Of a stretch of DNA of 64,000 bases, positions 1 to 8,754 are shown one piece after another. The first letter of the stretch is position 1, and each line of letters starts with the position of its first letter. A program made the translations under genes and the position numbers. The notes under the pieces were generated by a model that saw only the letters and a program-made list of their open reading frames with translations, did no database searches and had not been told where the DNA came from. The stretch comes from Verrucomicrobiota bacterium (GTDB taxonomy: Bacteria; Verrucomicrobiota; Verrucomicrobiia; Limisphaerales; SXTU01): contig VHDH01000002.1 of NCBI GenBank assembly GCA_016871445.1, positions 19,826 through 83,825 on the forward strand, written 5' to 3'.

Positions 1-488
1 GGTGGAGGTCGAGTGGCTGGGGCAGCGAAAGCTCCTCGTGCGTAAGTTTCCGCACGCCCTGCGCCGGCTGTTAACAGCATTCGAGGCCGACGGGGTACCC
101 AAAGGCGATTTTTCTGGGTGGACCTTGGCGGTCTGGTGCAGCTCATCGTCCGGCCGGCAGCCGAGGCATTGGCTTTGGTGAGAGCAAGCGAGGGTGTGCC
201 CTGGGCAAAGGTTGCCTCTCCGCCGCGGGGGAGACTTTAGGATGGCAGACTCTTATTGAGATTTGGGGGAGGTAATGCAGAAAAAATAGGATTGCCAGCT
301 TGCTGCTGGCTGCTACTTTGCGCCCTCTTTTCGCCAGAAACGGCGGAAAGTAACGGCCTTAAACCAAACAGCCGCAGCCCGTGTGGGCGGCGGTGGCCAC
401 CGTAACACCAAATCCAATCCCGAGTTCTGCGGGATGGCCCACCGCGCATTGCGGCCGTGGCTCGTAACCAACCGGAACAGCTAGAAAC
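1..488. other. Region upstream of rpsB, no confident gene
   Basis: No gene could be supported here. Reading from base 2 on the plus strand, one frame stays open to a TGA at 179-181 and could be the last 59 codons of a gene that starts before the window. The first part looks protein-like, with WLGQRKLLVRKFPHALRRLL, but the last 20 residues do not. A second frame is open over about 46-240. A short real 3' end or a frameshifted gene are both possible. The rest, 240-488, is probably the rpsB promoter and leader and holds the hairpin listed separately. Confidence 0.3.
314..352 (+). promoter_or_regulatory. Candidate rpsB leader hairpin
   Basis: TACTTT at 314-319 pairs with AAAGTA at 347-352, and inside it CGCC at 332-335 pairs with GGCG at 342-345. 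This forms a two-part stem about 135 bases before the rpsB start. rpsB operons in other bacteria often have leader structures bound by S2, so autoregulation is plausible. The structure here is short and was found by eye only. Confidence 0.25.
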
Positions 489-1274
489 ATGATGACCATC
501 GGTATTAAGGAACTGCTCGAGGCGGGCGTCCACTTCGGCCACCAAACCAAGCGTTGGAACCCCAAGATGAAGCGCTTCATCTTCGAGGCCCGCAACGGCA
601 TTCACATCATTGACCTCAGCCAAACAGCGCAACAATTTCAAAATGCCTGCAAATACCTCGGGGACCTCGTGCGCGGTGGCGGCAGCGTCCTTTTTGTCGG
701 CACCAAGAAGCAGGCCCAAGAGGCGATCCGCGAGTCCGCCAAGGCTTGCGGCCAGATGCACGTCACCGAGCGCTGGCTCGGCGGCACCCTCACCAACTAC
801 AAAACCCTGAAGCGCTCGCTTGCTCGCTACAAGAAACTCGAGGCCATGTTCACGGATGGCTCCGCTGGCAAATACGGCAAAAAGGAGCAGTCCTCCCTGC
901 AGCGTGAACTGGACCGCCTGGTCAAGAACCTCGAAGGCCTCCGCTCACTCGACAAAATGCCCGACGCCATGTTCGTCGTGGACATTAAGCGTGAGCACAA
1001 TGCGGTGGCCGAGGCCCGCAAGCTCCGTATACCCATCGTCGCCATCGTGGACACCAACGCCGACCCTGACTTGGTGGACTACCCCATCGCCGGCAATGAT
1101 GACGCCCTCCGCTCCGTGCGCCTCATTCTCGCCGGTGTGACCGAGGCCTGCGGCAAAGCCCGCGCCGAGTACGAGGCCAAGCACGGCCGCAACAAGCCCG
1201 CCGAGCTGACGCCCGAGCCGGCCCCGGCCGTCACCCCAGAGGCGCTCGCCACTGTCGCCACGCCCGCCGCCTGA
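489..1274 (+). CDS. rpsB: 30S ribosomal protein S2
   Basis: This is ribosomal protein S2 of the small subunit, 261 residues, close to the usual 230-260. The N-terminus carries the family signature: [20 protein letters not shown], then [17 protein letters not shown]. The middle has the conserved segments [24 protein letters not shown] and [19 protein letters not shown], followed by [21 protein letters not shown]. The start is one of two adjacent ATG codons (489 or 492); 492 matches the usual M-x-I/V-x-x-K-E-L-L start slightly better. No strong Shine-Dalgarno is seen. The C-terminal 35 residues are rich in Ala and Pro, as in many S2 proteins. It lies 85 bases before tsf on the same strand, the common rpsB-tsf operon, and both share the terminator after tsf. 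Confidence 0.98.
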   Translation: MMTIGIKELLEAGVHFGHQTKRWNPKMKRFIFEARNGIHIIDLSQTAQQFQNACKYLGDLVRGGGSVLFVGTKKQAQEAIRESAKACGQMHVTERWLGGTLTNYKTLKRSLARYKKLEAMFTDGSAGKYGKKEQSSLQRELDRLVKNLEGLRSLDKMPDAMFVVDIKREHNAVAEARKLRIPIVAIVDTNADPDLVDYPIAGNDDALRSVRLILAGVTEACGKARAEYEAKHGRNKPAELTPEPAPAVTPEALATVATPAA

Positions 1275-1359
1275 TCAACCGAAGTTAAGTTGACGCGCCG
1301 GCTCAACGCCCGGCGTGCTCTCAACCCTCAAACAGCAACTCTCAAAACTATTTAATCAC

Positions 1360-2199
1360 ATGGCTGAAATCACTGCCGCAACCGTAGGGAAACTCCGCGA
1401 GATGACCGGCGCAGGCTTGATGGATTGTAAAAAGGCCCTCACCGAGAACAATGGCGACCTCGACCTTGCCGTCGACTGGCTTCGCAAAAAAGGCGTCGCC
1501 AGCGCCGCGAAAAAGGCCGACCGCGCCGCCAACGAGGGCGTCATTGCCCAGCACATCGCGCCCGGCTCCAAGACCGGCGTCCTCCTCGAAGTCAATTGCG
1601 AGACCGACTTCGTGGCCAAGAACGATCAGTTCAAAGCCTTCTGTGACGAGCTGGCCAAGAAAATCGCCAGCAACCCGAGCGTGGACCTCGAGTCGGACCG
1701 CGTTGCCGCCGTCGCCAAGATCGGCGAGAACATCCGCATCAACCGTCATGTGCGTTGGGAAGTCAGCGGCAACGGCCTCATCGCCGCCTACATCCACACC
1801 GGCGCGAAAGTCGGCGTGCTCGTCGAAGTGGGCGCAGGCCGGGAAGCCACCGTCGGCAGCGACGCCTTCAAAGAACTCGTGCGCGATATTACCCTGCAAA
1901 TCGCCGCCGGTAACCCCACTGCGGTGAGCCGCGACCAGGTTCCCGCCGAAGTCCTGGAGAAGGAGGACGAGATCGCCCGCAACTCCGACGCCCTGAAGGG
2001 CAAACCCGCTGCCGCCATGGCCAACATCCTGAAGGGCAAACGCGAGAAATACTTCCAGACCGTCTGCCTCGTGGAGCAGGGCTTCGTGAAGAAGAACGGC
2101 GAAGTCACCGTGCGCGAGCACATCGCCACGGTTGGCAAAGCCCTGGGCGACGAGATCAATGTCCGCCGCTTTCTTCGCTATCAAGTCGGCTTAGCCTGA
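1360..2199 (+). CDS. tsf: Translation elongation factor Ts
   Basis: EF-Ts is the guanine nucleotide exchange factor that recycles EF-Tu-GDP in the cytoplasm. The chosen start is the ATG at 1360, which gives MAEITAATVGKLREMTGAGL, the classic N-terminus with the UBA-like domain. The frame is open back to 1315, but those 15 residues are unlike the family. The protein is 279 residues. Family segments seen are MDCKKALTENNGDLDLAVDW, LRKKGVASAAKKADRAANEG, then VLLEVNCETDFVAKNDQF (the core of the EF-Tu contact region). The C-terminal half contains VLVEVGAGREA and the late signature KYFQTVCLVEQGFVKK. Co-transcription with rpsB is likely from spacing and the shared terminator. Confidence 0.98.
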   Translation: MAEITAATVGKLREMTGAGLMDCKKALTENNGDLDLAVDWLRKKGVASAAKKADRAANEGVIAQHIAPGSKTGVLLEVNCETDFVAKNDQFKAFCDELAKKIASNPSVDLESDRVAAVAKIGENIRINRHVRWEVSGNGLIAAYIHTGAKVGVLVEVGAGREATVGSDAFKELVRDITLQIAAGNPTAVSRDQVPAEVLEKEDEIARNSDALKGKPAAAMANILKGKREKYFQTVCLVEQGFVKKNGEVTVREHIATVGKALGDEINVRRFLRYQVGLA

Positions 2200-2219
2200 G
2201 CCTTTAACTCACCTAGTGC

Positions 2220-2250
2220 AAACGGGCGTTCCGTAGGGAACGCCCGTTTT
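2220..2250 (+). terminator. Intrinsic terminator of rpsB-tsf
   Basis: A perfect 13-base-pair stem (2220-2232 with 2237-2249) closes a four-base loop GTAG. The 3' arm ends in TTTT. It sits 20 bases after the tsf stop codon. The stem is GC-rich in its middle and AT at its base, and the arm is symmetric (AAAC...GTTT), so it could also act on the converging minus-strand gene that ends at 2278. Confidence 0.85.
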
Positions 2251-2277
2251 GCTTTGTGGGTGAAAGATTCGCTGACC

Positions 2278-3108
2278 TCAGAACTGGAAGAAGTTAGTTT
2301 GGCCGAGCGTCGTGCTGTTGATGAAGCGGGCATTGTGCGGGCCCGTGGCGTCAACTGGCTTGGCCTTTACCACCGCGCCGTCCATCAACGTCCAGTGGAG
2401 CCGGCCACCGTGGGCGCCCCGCCTGGCCAACTGGCCCGTGAAGCGCGTGGGATCTTGATAATAACCGGGCGGCGCATTGGCATCGTGGCCCACGACGTTG
2501 GTGCTCATGTCGGAGGTGACGAAGTTTCGGTTGGGCTGGGGCCATTGCTGCACGCGCTTGCTCGGCGCCCACGCAGCGGTCGCGCCGGTGAAGGCGTTGA
2601 CGCCATTGAGCCGGCCCCACATAAGGGTGACGTTGGCGTTGCGCTCGTCCACCGGGCGGTCGTTAAAGCGCATTTCGTAGCGGCTGACCGCATTGCGAAA
2701 GTTTCCCGCAAAGCGAGACTCACCATCCAGTGCCGGACAACGCGCCACTTTCACTTCCTGCGCGGTCGTGGTCCAAGCGTTGGTTGGCGGGATGCCGAGA
2801 TAACCACGGAGGAAGAACGCGCCATAAACGCGGTCGGTCAGGTCAGTGTCCTGCCGCATATATCGTGGGTAAAACGCTGTGCTCATGCCGCCGGGGAGGA
2901 AATCGTCGTGGTCCCCGTGGTAGAGGTTCACCGCGAGAATGACCTGCTTGCTGTTGTTGGCACAAACGGCCCCCTTGCCGGCCTGCTTGGCCTTGGCCAG
3001 CGCAGGCAAGAGCATTCCCGCGAGGATGGCGATGATGGCGATGACGACGAGAAGTTCAATGAGGGTGAAAGCCTCGGTAAAAGGCTGGTTGGGTCGCATG
3101 GGTTTCAT
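2278..3108 (-). CDS. Prepilin-type protein with H-X9-DG end
   Basis: A secreted prepilin-like protein of the kind found in many copies in Verrucomicrobiota and Planctomycetota genomes; the role is unknown. After a short basic leader comes A then [20 protein letters not shown], the type IV prepilin cleavage and methylation segment with Glu at +5. The -1 residue is Ala rather than the classic Gly. The body has [15 protein letters not shown], normal for this group, and near the end an H, nine residues, then DG pattern ([12 protein letters not shown]). The ATG at 3108 was chosen; the frame continues only to a TTG at 3114. It converges with tsf and diverges from tilS. A G9 tract lies just upstream of its start. 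Confidence 0.9.
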   Translation of the reverse strand: MKPMRPNQPFTEAFTLIELLVVIAIIAILAGMLLPALAKAKQAGKGAVCANNSKQVILAVNLYHGDHDDFLPGGMSTAFYPRYMRQDTDLTDRVYGAFFLRGYLGIPPTNAWTTTAQEVKVARCPALDGESRFAGNFRNAVSRYEMRFNDRPVDERNANVTLMWGRLNGVNAFTGATAAWAPSKRVQQWPQPNRNFVTSDMSTNVVGHDANAPPGYYQDPTRFTGQLARRGAHGGRLHWTLMDGAVVKAKPVDATGPHNARFINSTTLGQTNFFQF

Positions 3109-3142
3109 GGCCAATCAGTTCGTGACTATGCAAGCATAGTAA

Positions 3143-3151
3143 GGGGGGGGG
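3143..3151. repeat. G9 homopolymer in a divergent intergenic region
   Basis: Nine consecutive G bases lie 35 bases upstream of the minus-strand prepilin-like gene and about 90 bases before tilS. Tracts of this length are prone to slippage and here could change promoter spacing. Nothing in the sequence shows that this happens. Confidence 0.6.
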
Positions 3152-3237
3152 AACTTAGTCCGTCAACGGGAAGTTTTGCCGCGTGATCGACCGGCAATGG
3201 GCTTGTGCAAGGGCGCGCGGCTACGCAGCATCACGCC

Positions 3238-4602
3238 ATGCATGCGCTTGTGGCACAAGTGACAGCCGCCGTCCGCCAACGCGGTCTGCTGGCCGAGGGC
3301 GCGGGGGTGCTGGTGGCGGTGTCCGGCGGCGTGGACTCGATGGTGCTGCTACGGGTGTTGCACGCGCTAGCGGCCGGGCTCAGCGTGCGTCTGGTGGTGG
3401 GGCATTTTAATCACAAGCTGCGCGGCACGTACAGCGAGGGTGACGCGCGGTTTGTGGAGCGAACAGCGCGGCAGCTGGGCTTGAAGTGCGTGGTGGAGTC
3501 AGGCGATGTGCGTGGGCTGGCGCACAAGCGGGGGTGCTCGGTGGAGATGGCGGCGCGGGAGTTGCGGCATGAGTTTTTGGCGCGGACAGCGCGGCGACTG
3601 GGTCTGGGCGCGGTGGCACTAGCTCACCATGCGGATGACCAAGTGGAATTGTTTTTTCTCCGGCTCTTGCGCGGGGCAGGTGGCGGTTTGGCAGGGATGA
3701 AATGGCGCAATCCTTCGCCAGCTGACAAAACAGTGCTGCTGGTCCGGCCGCTGCTCGACCAGCCGAAGGCCGGGCTGCTGGCGTTCGCGCGGTCAGAGAA
3801 GATTCGTTTCCGCGAAGACGCCTCAAACAATTCAGTGGATATCCTGCGTAACCGCGTGCGGCACGAGCTGCTCCCGTTGTTGCGGCGGCATTACGCACCG
3901 GCAGTTGGGCGCACGGTGTTACGAGCAATGGAAACCATCGGGGACGAGGCGGCGTTTGTGCAGGCGGCCGCGCGCGGCTGGCTAAGACAACGGCAATGCA
4001 AGCCGTTCGCGAAGCTGCCGGTAGCGGTGCAGCGGCAGTGCGTGTGCGTGGAACTCGCGCGGCTTGGCTTGGCCGCCGAGTTTGAATTGGTAGAGCGACT
4101 GAGGCTGCGCCCGGGCGTGCGGCATTCGTGGCAGGACGCTTGGCTCGTGCGCAATGCGGCGACGGCACGGGTGACGTGGCTGCGGGCAGAGGCGGTGGTC
4201 GATTCCGGTGAGCAGCAAATTAAACTGCGGGCCACGAGCGGCACGGCTGGGCTCGCAAGCGTTGAGGTGAAATGGCGACTCTTGCCACACGTTACCAAAA
4301 GGCCAATTAATCAGTCGCGGAATTGTGAGCGCTTTGACGCGGACGCGGTCGGACCATGCATTCTGTTGCGACACTGGCAGCCTGGCGACCGATTCCAACC
4401 CAGCGGCATGGCGCGCCCAGTGAAACTGCAGGATTTGTTCACGAACGCAAAAGTGCCAGCAGGCGAGCGGCGGCGGCGGCTGGTGGCCGTGGCTGTGGAC
4501 GGGCAGATTTTCTGGGTGGAAGGGCTGCGGATTTCTGAACCGTTCAAATTAGGGACGGCGACGCGCAGAGAATTGGTCTGGCGATGGCGACGCGTGGGGT
4601 GA
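3238..4602 (+). CDS. tilS: tRNA(Ile)-lysidine synthase
   Basis: TilS is the ATP-dependent enzyme that converts C34 of tRNA-Ile(CAU) to lysidine so that it reads AUA. The N-terminal PP-loop motif SGGVDSMVLL is clear, followed by VVGHFNHKLRG and the region CSVEMAARELRHEFL. AHHADDQVE is the downstream conserved motif. The RVRHELLPLL segment matches the end of the catalytic domain. The C-terminal TilS domain is present as KLQDLFTNAKVPAGERRRRL then VDGQIFWVEGLRIS. The protein is about 454 residues, normal for the long bacterial form. The ATG at 3238 is preferred; a GTG at 3205 in frame would add 11 unlikely residues. It stands alone, divergent from the prepilin-like gene. Confidence 0.95.
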   Translation: MHALVAQVTAAVRQRGLLAEGAGVLVAVSGGVDSMVLLRVLHALAAGLSVRLVVGHFNHKLRGTYSEGDARFVERTARQLGLKCVVESGDVRGLAHKRGCSVEMAARELRHEFLARTARRLGLGAVALAHHADDQVELFFLRLLRGAGGGLAGMKWRNPSPADKTVLLVRPLLDQPKAGLLAFARSEKIRFREDASNNSVDILRNRVRHELLPLLRRHYAPAVGRTVLRAMETIGDEAAFVQAAARGWLRQRQCKPFAKLPVAVQRQCVCVELARLGLAAEFELVERLRLRPGVRHSWQDAWLVRNAATARVTWLRAEAVVDSGEQQIKLRATSGTAGLASVEVKWRLLPHVTKRPINQSRNCERFDADAVGPCILLRHWQPGDRFQPSGMARPVKLQDLFTNAKVPAGERRRRLVAVAVDGQIFWVEGLRISEPFKLGTATRRELVWRWRRVG

Positions 4603-4813
4603 ACGGCAAAAACTCGAGCGCGATCACGATTCCACTTCAGCTTGGAGACAAAGGGGAGGCAGCCGTGCACACCGCCGTTTCGTAAGGAACACGGGCTGTC
4701 TTTTCCCCGCGGCAAAAGGCTTCAAGCATACGTAAAAAAATCCTTTGACCTCGAATAAGGCCCATCCAACTCCGTCAGCCAATGTGGACGAGCAAATAAA
4801 AATAACGACCCGT

Positions 4814-6136
4814 ATGAGCATTCATCAACCTCGCTGGTGCAACTCGGCTGAACACAGCTTTTACACCTCTCGCCGCAACTTTCTCCAAGTGGGAGCCCTG
4901 GGAACTCTCGGGCTGTCGCTGGGCGACGTCTTTAAGGCACAGGCTTACGAGGCAGCCCCCTCCAAGGAAGGCAAGGCCAAGAATGTCATCAACATTTATC
5001 TGCCCGGTGGTATGGCGCATCAGGAGTCTTTTGACCCCAAGATGTATGCCCCAATCGAGTATCGCGGGCCGATGGGCACCGTGAAGACAAAGCTCGATGG
5101 CGTGTATTTCTCCGAGTTGATGAAGCAGACCGCGAAGGTCGCGGACAAGATCACGGTCGTCCGCTCCATGACCCACGGCGAGGCGGCGCATGAGCGCGGC
5201 ACGCACAACATGATGACGGGTGTCCGCCCCAGTCCGGCGCTGGTGTATCCGAGCTTTGGCTCGGTGGTGTCGCACGAACTCGGGCCACGCAACAACCTCC
5301 CGCCCTATGTGGCCATCCCCTCGGTCACTGCGAACGGTGGCACGGGTTATCTCGGCTCGGCCTTTGCGCCCTTCAGCCTCGGCTCGGATCCCGCAAGCGC
5401 CGGCTACAAGGTGCGCGACCTGACGTTGCCCACGGGCATTGATGACAAGCGATTCGCCACCCGCCGCTCCATGCGTGCAGCCGTGGACGAGCACTTCTCG
5501 AAGCTGGAGAAGACCGACGCGCTGGACGGAATGGACACCTTCTATCAGCGCGCTTACAGCCTCATTTCCTCCGAAAAGGCGCGCGAGGCGTTTGACATCG
5601 AGAAGGAATCGGCCCAGTTGCGCGACGAATACGGCCGCAACACCGCCGGCCAGCGAATGCTGCTGGCCCGTCGCCTCGTCGAGTCGGGCGTGCGTTTCGT
5701 CTCCCTGACCTACGGCGGCTGGGACATGCACGATGGCATCAAGCGGGCGATGGAGAACCAGATGCCCAGCTTTGACCAGGCCTTTGCGCGGCTGATCCGC
5801 GACTTGGACGATCGCGGCTTGCTCGACAGCACGCTGGTGTATGTGACGTCCGAGTTCGGCCGCACGCCTAAAATCAACCAAACCGCCGGCCGCGACCATT
5901 GGCCCAAGGTGTTCTCCATCGTCATGGCGGGCGGCGGCATCAAGCGCGGCTACATCCACGGTTCCTCGGATGCCCAAGGCGCGGAGCCGGAGAACGATCC
6001 GCTCACGGTCAGCGATTACAGCGCGACGATTTACAGCCTCATCGGCATTGACCCGGAGAAGCGCCTCATGTCGCCCGGCGGCAGGCCGCAGGCAGTCGTC
6101 ATCGACGGCCACGTCCAGAAGGACTTGCTCGCCTGA
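4814..6136 (+). CDS. DUF1501 domain exported protein
   Basis: A DUF1501 protein, a sulfatase/alkaline-phosphatase-fold family typical of the PVC superphylum; its substrate is not known. The ATG at 4814 gives a Tat-like signal with SRRNFLQVGALGTLGLSLGD at residues 19-38. A TTG at 4745 in frame would add 23 unlikely residues. Family segments are INIYLPGGMAHQESFDPK, VRSMTHGEAAHERGTHNMMT, YGGWDMHDGIKRAMENQMPS and YVTSEFGRTPKINQTAGRDH followed by WPKVFSIVMAGGGIKRGYIH. These match the DUF1501 pattern of GGWDxH and EFGRTP plus GRDHW. Length about 440, normal. It heads a same-strand set of secreted genes up to 13283; the hairpin after it may separate its transcript. Confidence 0.93.
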   Translation: MSIHQPRWCNSAEHSFYTSRRNFLQVGALGTLGLSLGDVFKAQAYEAAPSKEGKAKNVINIYLPGGMAHQESFDPKMYAPIEYRGPMGTVKTKLDGVYFSELMKQTAKVADKITVVRSMTHGEAAHERGTHNMMTGVRPSPALVYPSFGSVVSHELGPRNNLPPYVAIPSVTANGGTGYLGSAFAPFSLGSDPASAGYKVRDLTLPTGIDDKRFATRRSMRAAVDEHFSKLEKTDALDGMDTFYQRAYSLISSEKAREAFDIEKESAQLRDEYGRNTAGQRMLLARRLVESGVRFVSLTYGGWDMHDGIKRAMENQMPSFDQAFARLIRDLDDRGLLDSTLVYVTSEFGRTPKINQTAGRDHWPKVFSIVMAGGGIKRGYIHGSSDAQGAEPENDPLTVSDYSATIYSLIGIDPEKRLMSPGGRPQAVVIDGHVQKDLLA

Positions 6137-6169
6137 GCGGAATGGTGCTCCGAGCGAAGGTCTGATTCC

Positions 6170-6207
6170 CAACGGGGCAATGTCCGAAAATCGGCATTGC
6201 CCCGTTG
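6170..6207 (+). terminator. Long perfect hairpin between DUF1501 and PPC genes
   Basis: A 13-base-pair stem (6170-6182 with 6195-6207) is extended by an inner CCGA/TCGG stem (6184-6187 with 6191-6194) around an AAA loop. It begins 34 bases after the DUF1501 stop. There is no good T run after it (CTCTTAAAA), so it may be a processing or stability element rather than a classic terminator. Confidence 0.55.
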
Positions 6208-6333
6208 CTCTTAAAACCATGAACAGCGGGAGCAAAATTGAGATTAGGATGAAGAGGAGGAACTGGGTTCCGATTCGCGCTTTCTCTTTTTGCTCCCAAC
6301 TTTACGCCTAGTTCTGATTCTCCCTCTCTCCGC

Positions 6334-8718
6334 ATGAATACCCGCACCCTCTCCCTCACCCTGCTCGCTGCCTCCGCGCTCACCGCCGGGGCCGTTGCCC
6401 CCTCGTTACAAAGCACCACGCCCAACGGCGTGCAACGCGGCACAGAGGTTGAGTTGAAGTTCAACGGAGCCCGGCTCACGGATGCCGAAGAAGTTTTCCT
6501 TTATGAACCCGGCGTCAAGGTGTTGGAACTCAAAGAGGTTAAGGAAAGCTTCGTGCTCGCGCGCGTGAAAATTGATGCCGACTGTCCGCTCGGCGAGCAC
6601 AAGGTTCGCATCCGCACCAAGACGGGCGTCTCCGATTTCCGCACTTTTACCGTGGGCGCGTATGCGCAGGTGGACGAGACGGAGCCAAACACCACGCTCG
6701 ACAAGGCGCAAAAGGTGGCCATGAACTCCACCGTGCTCGGCACGGTGTCCAACGAGGATGTGGATTATTATCGAGTCGAGGCCAAGAAGGGCGACCCCAT
6801 CGCCGTGGAGGTTGAGGGCATCCGTTTGGGCCGCACGTTTTTCGATCCCTACGTCGCCATCCTCGACAAGAACGGCAAGGTGCTAGCCAAGGCCGACGAT
6901 ACGGCCCTATTGATTCAGGACTCCTTTGCGACCATCGTCGCGCCTGCCGACGGCGAGTACGTCATTGAGGTCCGCGAAACGAGCTACGGTGGCGGCGGCA
7001 ATCCTTATCGTGTTCATATCGGTAATTTCCCCCGGCCCAGCGCGGTCTTCCCGCCCGGCGGCAAGGCTGGCGAATCGCTGGAAGTGAAATTCTTGGGCGA
7101 CGCTGCCGGTGAGTTCAACCAGACCTTCAGCCTGCCGCAGCCCAACCGCTTCAAATACGGCGTGTTCGCGGAGCGCAAGGGCCTCACTGCCCCCTCTTCT
7201 AACTTGGTTCGCATCTCGCCCTTCGCAAATGTGATGGAGAAGGAGCCAAACGACGACGTGAAGGCAGCAGCCGTTGCGGCCGGCGACCTCCCACTCGCCT
7301 TCAACGGCATCATCGGCAAAAAGGGCGACGTGGATTGGTTCCGCTTCAAAGCCAAGAAGGGCGAGACGTTCGACATCAACGTCTATGCCCGCCGCATCCG
7401 CTCGCAACTCGACACCGTGCTACACATTTGCGACGCCGACGGCAAGTCACTGGGCAATAACGACGATAGCGGCGGGGCCGACAGCAAATTACGCTTCACG
7501 TTCCCAGGGGATGGCGAGTTCACCATCAAGATCACCGACCACCTCGGTTACGGCGGGCCGGAATGCACCTACCGGGTTGAATTCACGCCGGTGGTGCCCG
7601 AAGTCAGCACCTTCATCGCGGATACGGCGCGTTATGACGCGCAAACGCGTAAATCCATCGTGGTTGCGCGGGGCAACCGCTTCGCCTCGCTGCAATCCGT
7701 CCGCCGCACCGACCTGCCCAGCGACTCAAGCGACCTGGAGTTTGCGATGGAAGACTTCCCGTCCGGCATCTCGATGCAGGCTGTGACCGTGCCGCGCGAC
7801 CAGACGACCTGGCCGGTGGTGTTCGAAGCTCGCGCGGATGCCCCCATTGCGGGCAAGCTGGCGAACCTTGCCGTCCGCACCACGGCCGAGGCGAAGACGC
7901 CCGCTAAGGGAGGCATTTGGCAGAACTACGACCTAGTCCAGGACGGCAACAACGGCGTTTATTATCAGACTTGGACTGACAAGATAGCCGTAGCCGTAGT
8001 GGACGAACTTCCGTTTAAGATATCGCTTGAGCCGGTTAAGGCCCCGCTCGTGCAGAGCGGCTCACTCGACGTAAAGATTCTCGTCGAGCGCAAAGAAGGC
8101 TTCGACGAGCCTATCCGCGTCATTAATTTGTACAACCCGCCCGGCACCGGCAGCACGCCGGAAATCACAATCCCGAAGGGCGAAAAATCCGCCGTTTATA
8201 GCCTCAACGCCAACGGCAACGCGACGACCAAGGTTTGGAAGATCGCTTTTCTAGGTTCCGCCACCGTGAGCGGCGGCACTGCCTATGCCTCCACGCAGCT
8301 CGCTGACCTAGAGGTTGCCCCGGCGTTTGTGAACGGTAAACTAACTCAGACCAATGCCGTTGTCGGCACGCCTGTGAAGTTCATTTGTACGCTCGACCAA
8401 AAAACCCCGTTCGAGGGCCGCGCCGAAGTCATGCTCACGGGCTTACCTGCCGGGGTGACGGCCGGATCTAAATCCATAACCAAAGACGACAAAGAAATCG
8501 TGTTCGACGTGAACGTTGCTACCAACGCCATCAAGGGCATGCACCGCACTGTTTTCGTGGCGATGAACATGAAGTTCAACGGTCAGCAAATCGGACAGAG
8601 CTTTGCCAGCGGCGGTTCACTGCGCATTGACCCCGTTCGGCAACCAATCGCGGAAGCTAAACCCGCCGCCAAAGCAGTAACTCCTGCGGTCAAGCCGACG
8701 CCCAAGACCGGCAACTGA
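6334..8718 (+). CDS. Secreted protein with two PPC domains
   Basis: A 794-residue exported protein. An N-terminal signal peptide is visible in the first 20 residues (TLSLTLLAASALTAGA). An IPT/TIG-like segment follows at about 25-105. Two bacterial pre-peptidase C-terminal (PPC) beta-sandwich domains are seen at about 113-230 (starts ETEPNTTLDKA, with VDYYRVEAKKGD) and 302-417 (starts EKEPNDDVKAA, with VDWFRFKAKKGETFDINVYA). The C-terminal half is beta-rich with no domain I can name. Lys/Ala/Pro-rich residues end the protein. No protease or other catalytic domain is seen, so it is probably a structural or binding partner of the neighbouring secreted proteins. It sits 36 bases before the DUF1549 gene, which suggests one transcript. 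Confidence 0.88.
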   Translation: MNTRTLSLTLLAASALTAGAVAPSLQSTTPNGVQRGTEVELKFNGARLTDAEEVFLYEPGVKVLELKEVKESFVLARVKIDADCPLGEHKVRIRTKTGVSDFRTFTVGAYAQVDETEPNTTLDKAQKVAMNSTVLGTVSNEDVDYYRVEAKKGDPIAVEVEGIRLGRTFFDPYVAILDKNGKVLAKADDTALLIQDSFATIVAPADGEYVIEVRETSYGGGGNPYRVHIGNFPRPSAVFPPGGKAGESLEVKFLGDAAGEFNQTFSLPQPNRFKYGVFAERKGLTAPSSNLVRISPFANVMEKEPNDDVKAAAVAAGDLPLAFNGIIGKKGDVDWFRFKAKKGETFDINVYARRIRSQLDTVLHICDADGKSLGNNDDSGGADSKLRFTFPGDGEFTIKITDHLGYGGPECTYRVEFTPVVPEVSTFIADTARYDAQTRKSIVVARGNRFASLQSVRRTDLPSDSSDLEFAMEDFPSGISMQAVTVPRDQTTWPVVFEARADAPIAGKLANLAVRTTAEAKTPAKGGIWQNYDLVQDGNNGVYYQTWTDKIAVAVVDELPFKISLEPVKAPLVQSGSLDVKILVERKEGFDEPIRVINLYNPPGTGSTPEITIPKGEKSAVYSLNANGNATTKVWKIAFLGSATVSGGTAYASTQLADLEVAPAFVNGKLTQTNAVVGTPVKFICTLDQKTPFEGRAEVMLTGLPAGVTAGSKSITKDDKEIVFDVNVATNAIKGMHRTVFVAMNMKFNGQQIGQSFASGGSLRIDPVRQPIAEAKPAAKAVTPAVKPTPKTGN

Positions 8719-8754
8719 CCACTACACTAAGCACTAATTGACCTTCACCCTTCC

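Noticed and set aside
2..181. Possible C-terminal end of a gene before rpsB
   Set aside because: Too short and its last part is not protein-like; kept only as a note in the upstream-region entry.
3205..3237. GTG at 3205 as the tilS start
   Set aside because: It adds 11 residues unlike TilS; the ATG at 3238 gives a normal N-terminus close to the PP-loop.
4775..6235. Long antisense frame of 486 codons
   Set aside because: It lies opposite the DUF1501 gene, whose family motifs are clear. Long antisense frames are expected in GC-rich DNA.
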